A DNA stretch of 64,000 nucleotides from Bacillota bacterium (GTDB lineage Bacteria; Bacillota; UBA4882; UBA10575), in contig JAAYHQ010000030.1 of assembly GCA_012727425.1 (NCBI GenBank), forward strand, positions 1 to 64,000. The letters are read 5' to 3'. The position numbers were made by a program, and so were the translations under genes. The notes beneath the pieces are model-generated. The model worked only from the letters and a program-made list of their open reading frames with translations. It did not search any database and was not told the origin of the DNA. This document shows, piece after piece, positions 58,514 through 64,000 of this stretch; the first letter of the stretch is position 1; every line of letters begins with the position of its first letter.

Positions 58514-59326
58514 CTAGGACCGCGGACCTGCTCCCAACTCGGTATAGAGGGTTAGAAAAAGATCCTCCAGTAACAAACGGAGGTTAAGGTTGGCCGCCGT
58601 ATACGCCCGCGCTTGCTGAACCGCCGCGTTCGCCCGGACCAAACCGGCGGTCGCCTTCCCCGCATCGGCCGCAGCCAACAAAGCGGCCCGCAAGTACGCC
58701 TGGAGCCCTTGCAAATACAGATCCACCTGGTTCCGGTCGGTACTGCTTAACTCTTCGGCCCGGCGCAAGAGAGCGCCCAGATCGGACAGGGGGAGTTCAT
58801 CCCCGCAATCACCGGCCGAACCGTCCTCCCACCCAATACCGCCCAACTGCACCCGTTGCATCCGGGAACGGATGGTGGGCAAAATGCCCCGTTCATCCTC
58901 GGCCAGCGCCAGAAAATAAACAGCGGGTGGCGGTTCCTCCAGGGTTTTTAAGAACGCATTCGCCGCCACCTCGGTCAGGACTTCAAATTTCCGAAAGTAA
59001 TAAACTTTACTGGCCGAAAGGTAAGGGTTAAGGACGGCGTCATAGCAAAGCTGCCGCACCTCTTCCAGCCTTATTTTTCCCCCCTCGGGGGCCAGCACAC
59101 AAAAATCGGGGTGACTGCCTTGGTCCATGAGCTGGCAGGCGCGACACCGGCCACAAGGTTTATCCCGTTCCGCCAGGCAAAGCAAAGTTTGGGCGAGACG
59201 CCGGATCCCCGCTTCGTTTTCTGGGCTGATTGGTCCCAAAAACAGATAGGCATGGCCGGCCTTCCCGCTGGCAAAAAGCCTTTGTAGTTCGGCAAAACGC
59301 TTGTTGGCTAGTTTTTCGGTCACCAT
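58514..59326 (-). CDS. holB: DNA polymerase III subunit delta'
   Basis: A 270-aa clamp-loader delta' with an AAA+ core lacking a functional Walker A (FLGPISPENEAG), a zinc module CGRCRACQLMDQGSHPDF and the SRC-like arginine-finger region LPTIRSRMQRVQL. It works with HolA and DnaX to load the beta clamp. ATG 59326 overlaps the AAAGGAG spacing at 4 nt; GTG one codon later would be better spaced. Between yaaR and ricT. Confidence 0.9.
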   Translation of the reverse strand: MVTEKLANKRFAELQRLFASGKAGHAYLFLGPISPENEAGIRRLAQTLLCLAERDKPCGRCRACQLMDQGSHPDFCVLAPEGGKIRLEEVRQLCYDAVLNPYLSASKVYYFRKFEVLTEVAANAFLKTLEEPPPAVYFLALAEDERGILPTIRSRMQRVQLGGIGWEDGSAGDCGDELPLSDLGALLRRAEELSSTDRNQVDLYLQGLQAYLRAALLAAADAGKATAGLVRANAAVQQARAYTAANLNLRLLLEDLFLTLYTELGAGPRS

Positions 59327-59335
59327 GATGCTCCT

Positions 59336-59779
59336 TTAGTAGTATAAATCAATCAATAAACCGCGGATCTCGTCGATCTTCGCCAGCAACGCGATGGTGT
59401 CAGCGTTTTTCGTCAAAACTTCGGTCGTCAACTCTTCCAGCGTTTGGTTAATCTTCTGCACTACACAGAACACCCGGCGGTTGCCCCGCCGGTCCCAGCG
59501 GCTCTCTTCTTTCATTTCGTAGCTGCCGCCGATGGCCTTTTTCAAAAAGTCGCGTACCGCCGCCCGGTAGGAACGGAGCGTCGCCATGCTCGGTTCGTTT
59601 AGCAGTCGCTTCCCGGTTTCATCAACCCGGCTCAAAAGCTGATCCCAGTCGGCCGCCTCTTGCTCCCCGGCGGTCCTCAGGATCTGCTTAAACGCCCCTT
59701 TACCCACGTGCTCCGGGGTTAATTCGCCCCGCTCGGCCAAGGGAGGAGACGATTCGGCCCCAACACCTTTAATCCGCAT
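59336..59779 (-). CDS. yaaR: YaaR family (DUF327) protein
   Basis: A 147-aa mostly helical protein with FKQILRTAGEQEAADWDQLLSRVDETGKRLLNEPSMATLRSYRAAVRDFLKKAIGGSYEMKEESRWDRRGNRRVFCVVQKINQTLEELT, the DUF327/YaaR pattern. Conserved between darA and holB in Bacillota; function not established, perhaps linked to the replisome or signalling genes beside it. Confidence 0.85.
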   Translation of the reverse strand: MRIKGVGAESSPPLAERGELTPEHVGKGAFKQILRTAGEQEAADWDQLLSRVDETGKRLLNEPSMATLRSYRAAVRDFLKKAIGGSYEMKEESRWDRRGNRRVFCVVQKINQTLEELTTEVLTKNADTIALLAKIDEIRGLLIDLYY

Positions 59780-59791
59780 TCCTCTTCACTC

Positions 59792-60121
59792 CTAAACTTT
59801 CTCAAAAGACTCTACTTTCAGGGTGAAGACGGTCGCCCCCCCGACCTCTACTTCCACCGGGGTTGGAATAAAGGTGTTCAAGGCCTGGTCCATCGCCGCC
59901 ATCGGGCTGACCAACCCTTTCCTGGTCCGGCACTCCTCGCGAATAATCGCTTTGACCTCCTCGGCCTGTTCTTCCTGGACCCCTATTAATAATGTAGTAT
60001 TCCCTTGCCGCAGGAAGCCGCCGGTACTAGCCAGTTTGGTCGCCCGGTGTCCCTTTTCCAGCAAAGCAGTGAGCAGACGATTAACATCCTGATCCTGAAC
60101 CACAGCGATCAGTAGTAACAT
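59792..60121 (-). CDS. darA: cyclic di-AMP receptor DarA/PstA
   Basis: A 109-aa PII-like protein (MLLLIAVVQDQDVNRLLTALLEKGHRATKLASTGGFLRQGNTTLLIGVQEEQAEEV). DarA (YaaQ) trimers bind c-di-AMP between subunits; the TKLASTGGFLRQGNTT segment forms the ligand pocket in known structures. Immediately follows tmk (stop and start adjacent). The downstream target of DarA is unknown. Confidence 0.92.
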   Translation of the reverse strand: MLLLIAVVQDQDVNRLLTALLEKGHRATKLASTGGFLRQGNTTLLIGVQEEQAEEVKAIIREECRTRKGLVSPMAAMDQALNTFIPTPVEVEVGGATVFTLKVESFEKV

Positions 60122-60808
60122 CTATTCTCCTCCTTTCGCGTCATTGCCAACCGGAACCACGGGGAATCTCGCCAAAAACCGCGCCCAAATTTGCTGGTGC
60201 AGTTCTTCCTTTGTCTGGCCGGCACTGCTGAGCAGACAGAACCTTTCGGCCTCGGCAGCCGCCAACCGTAAATAACCCCGACGAACCTCTTCTTGGAAAG
60301 CGCGGCCCTTCGCTTCGATCCGGTCCGTTCCTTTGCTGCGGTTCCGTTCCTGTACCCGGTGCCAGCCCTCCTCCGGCTTGAGGTCAAGCAAAAAAGTGAG
60401 GTCGGGAACCAAGCCGCCCGTGGCAAAGGTATTGATCTGGCGAATCAGCTCCAGATCGTTTCCGGAGGCAAAACCTTGGTAGGCCAGGGTGGAATCGATA
60501 AACCGCTCACAGATGACTACCGCGCCCCGGGCCAGCCCCGGCCCGATCACTTTGCGCACGTGTTGCGCCCGCGCCGCCGCGTAAAGAAGAACCTCGGTCT
60601 CCGGCACCAGATCCTCCTGGGCGAAAAGGAGTAGATCACGGATCTTCTCAGCAAGCACCGTTCCCCCCGGCTCCCGGGTGATCAGGGTCGGGACCCCCTC
60701 CGCCGTCAGGCGGGCCGCAAGCAGTTGCGCCTGCGTCGATTTCCCGGACCCATCGATCCCTTCAAAAGTTATAAAAATACCCTGTCGCTTTCTACTGTCC
60801 TGTTTCAT
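60122..60808 (-). CDS. tmk: thymidylate kinase
   Basis: A 228-aa dTMP kinase making dTDP. Motifs: FITFEGIDGSGKSTQAQLLAARL (P-loop), TREPGGTVLAEKIRDLLL, VICERFIDSTLAYQG and the LID region RVQERNRSKGTDRIEAKG. ATG 60808 after AAGGAG is used; the 65 extra residues in the track run over the terminator of the preceding gene. A separate promoter is likely in 60809-60918 but I could not define one. Confidence 0.95.
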   Translation of the reverse strand: MKQDSRKRQGIFITFEGIDGSGKSTQAQLLAARLTAEGVPTLITREPGGTVLAEKIRDLLLFAQEDLVPETEVLLYAAARAQHVRKVIGPGLARGAVVICERFIDSTLAYQGFASGNDLELIRQINTFATGGLVPDLTFLLDLKPEEGWHRVQERNRSKGTDRIEAKGRAFQEEVRRGYLRLAAAEAERFCLLSSAGQTKEELHQQIWARFLARFPVVPVGNDAKGGE

Positions 60809-60918
60809 GCCAACTCCTTCATCGGTTCCAAGCTGATTGGGTCTTCCCGTCCACGGGCCGTCTCCCAATCCTTTTTCGACATCAAAGGTCCTGCTTCCTT
60901 TTTTCCGGCCGGCGCGAT

Positions 60919-60948
60919 TAAAAAAACCTGGTTCTTCCGAAACCAGGT
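60919..60948 (-). terminator. terminator between gin and tmk
   Basis: ACCTGGTT and AACCAGGT form an 8-bp stem around TCGGAAG, with seven T following on the minus strand, 3 nt after the gin stop. It insulates tmk from the sporulation genes upstream. Confidence 0.85.
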
Positions 60949-60951
60949 CGC

Positions 60952-61137
60952 TTACCTTCCTTTCAACCAATCGTGCCAGAGAGTACGGAAAGCCGCAAGC
61001 CACTGGGGATAATCTTCATCCTTCACCGTCACCCGGGCCAGCCTTCCTTCACAGGCCGGGCAGATCACCGCCCCGTGGATCCGCAATCCCCGCTCGGTTA
61101 ATTGACCACAAAAAGAACAGGAAACCTTCTCGTCCAT
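60952..61137 (-). CDS. csfB: sigma-G inhibitor Gin (CsfB)
   Basis: A 61-aa zinc-finger protein (MDEKVSCSFCGQLTERGLRIHGAVICPACEGRLARVTVKDEDYPQWLAAFRTLWHDWLKGR). The CSFC...CPAC pair and the GLRIHGAVIC core match Gin, which holds sigma-G, and in some contexts sigma-E, inactive until the right stage. Located upstream of tmk next to bofA as in B. subtilis. ATG 61137 is preferred; the track's TTG is too close to the ribosome site. Confidence 0.88.
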   Translation of the reverse strand: MDEKVSCSFCGQLTERGLRIHGAVICPACEGRLARVTVKDEDYPQWLAAFRTLWHDWLKGR

Positions 61138-61200
61138 CTGCGCCAACACCTCACCGGGATAATAATATTCCCGGGACCGCTAATCTGTGCCTTTGGTTGT

Positions 61201-61461
61201 TTATAACCAGGTCTTCAAAAAACATAAGGAAATTAAACCGGGAAGGCCCAAAAAACCACAGTATAAAATGGTATAAATATTCAACGGCAAGTAGTATCCG
61301 GTAAACTGGGTCAAAAGGTTAAAGCCAAAAAGAAGGAGAAAACCGCTTCCGCCTTTAAACATAAGCTCCAGACCGAACTGGAGCGGCGAAGCAAGGTACT
61401 TCCCCCCAAACGCAACCAGCAGTAAAAGCAGAAAATATACCAGTAGGACTTCGAAGGACAC
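61201..61461 (-). CDS. bofA: pro-sigma-K processing inhibitor BofA
   Basis: An 86-aa membrane protein with two to three hydrophobic segments (LLVYFLLLLLVAFGGKYLASPLQFGLELMFKGGSGFLLLFGFNLL, LPLNIYTILYCGFLGLPGLISLCFL). The GGKYL...KGGSGFLLLFGFNLL and LPLNIYT segments are BofA-like. It restrains the SpoIVFB protease in the mother cell. GTG 61461 touches the DUF2508 stop, with GGAGG 5-6 nt upstream. Confidence 0.88.
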   Translation of the reverse strand: MSFEVLLVYFLLLLLVAFGGKYLASPLQFGLELMFKGGSGFLLLFGFNLLTQFTGYYLPLNIYTILYCGFLGLPGLISLCFLKTWL

Positions 61462-61773
61462 TCAAACCTCCTCCCCCAAAGGGAACAATCCTTTCCCCTC
61501 CACCAAAAGTTTCTCTTGGAAATACCGCTCCTCCCGGGCTTTTTTCAGCAAGTAAACATAGCGTTTCTCGGCGGCACCCAAAGCATAAATGGCGTGGTCA
61601 ATCAGTTCGGGGTCGGTGACGTTGTTAAAATAAGCCCGTGCTTCCTGCCAGTCTTTCCTTGCTTCCTCGACCAACCGCCAATACCTTTCTTCCGCCTGTT
61701 TCTTTTGGGCTCCTTCCACCTTCAAGATCTGGTTCAAGAGACTGTTCAAAAAATCCTTCTTCTCGACAAACAT
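61462..61773 (-). CDS. yaaL: DUF2508 (YaaL-like) protein
   Basis: A 103-aa helical protein (NQILKVEGAQKKQAEERYWRLVEEARKDWQEARAYFNNVTDPELIDHAIYALGAAEKRYVYLLKKAREE), the DUF2508/YaaL pattern. It precedes bofA in many spore formers. Function unknown. ATG 61773 has GGAGG-type sequence upstream. Confidence 0.8.
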   Translation of the reverse strand: MFVEKKDFLNSLLNQILKVEGAQKKQAEERYWRLVEEARKDWQEARAYFNNVTDPELIDHAIYALGAAEKRYVYLLKKAREERYFQEKLLVEGKGLFPLGEEV

Positions 61774-61850
61774 GGTGTTCCCTCCCCGTTTCTTCCTTTA
61801 TTATGCAGCGGGGAGGGGTAAACTATACCCAAATTCAGGTTATCCTGTGA

Positions 61851-62804
61851 TTATTTCTCATCCAGCGGTGGTTCTCCGCCGTCGCCAATCCCCATTCCTT
61901 TCAGCCAAAAACCGATAATCACCATCCGGCGCTTGAGGAGCACCGCAAGGAACAGAACCAACGCAGCCGCGCCCAAATAACCCCAGGGGACGCCTTTACC
62001 CATGTTGACCGGGTAAAGCACCGGAATCCCGTCTTTTCCCGGCTGCAACTGTCTTTCCTGGGCATATTTCCCCCTGGCCGGTGCCAACAAGTCAAGCACG
62101 CGGGGTGCTTCGTCCATCGTGGCTCCTCCAAAGTGCCAGTCGCCGGGTTCGGTGCGGATCTCCCGGAGAAAGCCGGGACCAAAACCATCATAAGCACCGA
62201 CCAGCACATAGTAGCGCCAACTTTTCTGAGGGCGCCCCACCACCGCCATCGGTGCCGTCAGGCGGATTATGTTCTGGTCCGGCAGATAAACGGCGTCCAA
62301 GTCGGTGGCGGTCAAAGTTTGATCGGCGGTTAAGTAGACCAGGCGACTGCTTTCCCAGCCCACGCCCACCAGACAAAATTCCCAGCCGTACCGCGAGGCC
62401 AGCTTTACCCCAAAGGCTTCACTGACCGGGGTGGTCTTCCCCCCGGGCTTTGTATCGATATAAATATGGATCACCGGATGGATAAAACCCTCCGGCGCAT
62501 TCCAGGGGTTGGTTACCTGTTTGATCTGGAGATCAAAGAATAAGTGTTCCCCGTCGCCGGCAACGCGGAACGACAGCAGATCATAAAGGCCTTCGTAAGG
62601 CCGGAACGCCAGATTCCGGGGGTAAACATAACTGCCCGGCCCGTAGTCGTCGCCTTCCGGATCAACCGCTGTAAAATATACTTCCACCGGCCGCGGTACA
62701 CCGGATGCGGTGTGAACCTCCCCCGGCGCCCAGCTCAGAAAAACCCCAAGCAGAAGGAGGAGATACTTCATCTTCTTCATCGCTTTCCCCATTACCCTCA
62801 CCAT
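61851..62804 (-). CDS. membrane-anchored protein with a glucodextranase C-terminal-like (DOMON-type) domain
   Basis: A 317-aa exported protein: signal peptide (about 12-32, YLLLLLGVFLSWAPGEVHTAS), a beta-sandwich domain (about 35-255: VYFTAVDPEGDDYGPGSYVYPRNLAFRPYEGLYDLLSFRVAGDGEHLFFDLQI...HPVIHIYIDTKPGG) and a C-terminal helix with basic tail (GYLGAAALVLFLAVLLKRRM). The DPEGDDYGPGxYxYP motif is that of the C-terminal binding domain of glucodextranase and pullulanase-type enzymes, but no catalytic domain is present. Probably a surface sugar-binding or redox-sensing anchor. ATG 62804 with GGGGG 5 nt upstream. Confidence 0.7.
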   Translation of the reverse strand: MVRVMGKAMKKMKYLLLLLGVFLSWAPGEVHTASGVPRPVEVYFTAVDPEGDDYGPGSYVYPRNLAFRPYEGLYDLLSFRVAGDGEHLFFDLQIKQVTNPWNAPEGFIHPVIHIYIDTKPGGKTTPVSEAFGVKLASRYGWEFCLVGVGWESSRLVYLTADQTLTATDLDAVYLPDQNIIRLTAPMAVVGRPQKSWRYYVLVGAYDGFGPGFLREIRTEPGDWHFGGATMDEAPRVLDLLAPARGKYAQERQLQPGKDGIPVLYPVNMGKGVPWGYLGAAALVLFLAVLLKRRMVIIGFWLKGMGIGDGGEPPLDEK

Positions 62805-62952
62805 CCTTACCCCCAAATTATGCATGGCCCCGGTAAACTATTCCACTTTTACCACCGCCCGTCCGCTTTACGGGGGTTGATGGTTTAATAAATTCCTTTC
62901 CTTGGCACACTATGATTGTTATGCCGCGACCGTCGAAAAAGGAGGGTCCAAA

Positions 62953-64000
62953 ATGGAGGCAAAGGTCAAACCAACCATCGGGGTTTTGGCGACCGTCCCT
63001 TTCATTATGGTTTTGGGTAATTCAATGCTCATTCCAGTGCTTCCTGCCATCCAAAAGGCTTTGGACGGCTCTCTTCTCCAAGTCGGTTTGTTAATTACCG
63101 CCTTCTCGGTTCCGGCCGGACTGACGATCCCCTTCGCCGGCATGCTCTCCGACCACACCGGACGGAAAACAGTCATGGTTCCCGCCCTCATCGTCTACGG
63201 TACTGGCGGGCTGCTGGCCGGAGTCGCTGCCTTGCTCTTTAAAGAAAACGCCTATCCTTATATTTTAGGCGCCCGGATCATCCAGGGGATTGGTGCCGGG
63301 GGCACCTACCAACTGGCCATGGCCCTGGCGGGCGATCTGATCCAGGATAACGAACGGGCCCAAGTTCTAGGCCTCCTGGAAGCCGCCAATGGTTTGGGCA
63401 AGGTCATCAGTCCGCTGGCGGGAGCCGCCCTTGGTTTAATCGCGTGGTACATACCATTCTTTGTCTACGGGATCCTGGCCTTACCCATCGCCCTGGCCAT
63501 CTTGTTCATCGCCCAGGAAGGAAAAGCGAAGCAAAAAGGCCAGCCCCTCACCGCCTATTTCATCAATCTCCTCCGGATCCTCAAGGAAAAAGGGGTGAAT
63601 TTGGGGATGGCCTTCCTCTGCGGCTTGATCGTTCTCTTTTCCTTATTCGGACTGTTAAGTTTTTTCTCCGATTTGCTTGAAACAACATTTCACCTGCGCA
63701 TCTTTCAACGGGGCTTAATCATCGCCGTTCCGGTTCTGGCCATGGCGATCACCTCCTACCTCTTCGGAATTGTCCTTAAACAGCAGATGGTTCAGATTAT
63801 GAAAGGGACCATCATCGGCGGTCTTTCCCTCGTAACGTTGGGTCTGTTCCTCTTTCCGCTGGGCGACAGTGTAGTCAGTAAAACGATCTTTGCCACCCTG
63901 ATTGGCACCGGCACCGGAATGGCCCTACCCGCCCTCAATACCCTGATTACTTCTTCCGCCCCCACCAGTGAACGGGGGTTGGTCACCTGCCTGTACGGAA
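62953..64000 (+). CDS. MFS transporter (3' end beyond the window)
   Basis: An open frame of 349 codons running off the right edge, absent from the ORF track because no stop is present. ATG 62953 follows GGAGGG by 6 nt. It has the major facilitator pattern with about ten helices so far: FIMVLGNSMLIPVLPAIQKAL, the loop 2-3 motif GMLSDHTGRKTVMVPAL (motif A), GARIIQGIGAGGTYQLAMALAGDLI and LGLLEAANGLGKVISPLAGAALGL. Motif C-like GPLLGG is modified to ISPLAGA. Likely an exporter of the drug/antiporter-1 type; substrate unknown. Confidence 0.9.
   Translation, partial: MEAKVKPTIGVLATVPFIMVLGNSMLIPVLPAIQKALDGSLLQVGLLITAFSVPAGLTIPFAGMLSDHTGRKTVMVPALIVYGTGGLLAGVAALLFKENAYPYILGARIIQGIGAGGTYQLAMALAGDLIQDNERAQVLGLLEAANGLGKVISPLAGAALGLIAWYIPFFVYGILALPIALAILFIAQEGKAKQKGQPLTAYFINLLRILKEKGVNLGMAFLCGLIVLFSLFGLLSFFSDLLETTFHLRIFQRGLIIAVPVLAMAITSYLFGIVLKQQMVQIMKGTIIGGLSLVTLGLFLFPLGDSVVSKTIFATLIGTGTGMALPALNTLITSSAPTSERGLVTCLYG

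Noticed and set aside
1-64000. CRISPR arrays, rRNA genes, transposases, defence or secondary-metabolite clusters
   Set aside because: Scanned for regularly spaced repeats and for typical proteins; none found.

Overview
This 64 kb window comes from the chromosome of an endospore-forming, Gram-positive-type bacterium of the Bacillota with a mid-range to fairly high GC content. The evidence is a complete gerA-type germinant receptor operon (gerAA-gerAC-gerAB plus a small fourth gene), the germination protease gpr, the sporulation regulators Gin (sigma-G inhibitor) and BofA, a LonC-type protease, a GerMN-domain protein, a SpoVB-like flippase, and gene orders known from Bacillus/Clostridia (yaaL-bofA-csfB/gin-tmk-darA-yaaR-holB-ricT; rpsF-ssb-rpsR; rplI-lonC-dnaB; nadK-argR-recN-comEA-comEC-holA/rpsT-gpr). 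A class III ribonucleotide reductase (NrdD) and FabK suggest an anaerobic or facultative lifestyle. My best guess is a deep-branching clostridial or Limnochordia/Hydrogenispora-like lineage, but no marker in the window fixes the genus.

Layout. 0-3.3 kb: a sugar locus with a divergent partial membrane protein, a ROK repressor and an FGGY kinase, with one perfect and one degenerate palindromic operator at the two divergent promoters. 3.3-5.7 kb: fapR-fabK-DUF6062. 5.7-13.7 kb: a minus-strand housekeeping block with GerMN, a thioredoxin-like protein, dnaB, lonC, rplI, MazG-like, rpsR-ssb-rpsF with an S6:S18-type leader, DUF951, lipM and gcvH. 13.8-15.8 kb: an isolated small ORF unit, then birA-bioY. 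15.8-21.7 kb, plus strand: a NitT/TauT-type ABC transporter behind a leader with attenuator geometry, a pantothenate/CoA cluster (coaB, coaX, ECF S component), and the remnant of a sugar-type ABC permease. 21.9-26.1 kb: tRNA-Thr, nrdR-nrdD under two NrdR boxes, and a flavoprotein. 26.5-32 kb: SAM by-product metabolism (mtaD, ahcY, mtnP, mtnA) enclosing an XRE/ImmA-type pair. 32-39 kb: pgi, degV and the germinant receptor operon behind a sigma-G-like promoter. 39-46 kb: DUF554, GreA-like, LiaF-like, an ECF sigma factor with a membrane partner, murJ, gpr and a holin-like membrane protein. 46-55 kb: rpsT, the comEC/recN/argR/nadK operon and a SpoVB-like flippase. 55-62 kb: a polar amino acid ABC transporter and the ricT-holB-yaaR-darA-tmk-gin-bofA-DUF2508 block. 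The end holds a membrane-anchored glucodextranase-C-type protein and a truncated MFS transporter.

Most of the window is conserved core genome. I found no phage, CRISPR, defence or biosynthetic island. The less-explained parts are regulatory or small: the ROK operator pair, the attenuator-like leader of the NitT/TauT operon, two small ORFs with good ribosome binding sites (28 and 42 aa), the XRE/ImmA pair inside the SAM-salvage cluster, the dual-promoter leader of the CoA cluster, and degenerate dispersed repeats. Start codons were often moved inward from the ORF track on the basis of visible Shine-Dalgarno sequences. All functional names come from recognising protein motifs by eye; no database search was run.
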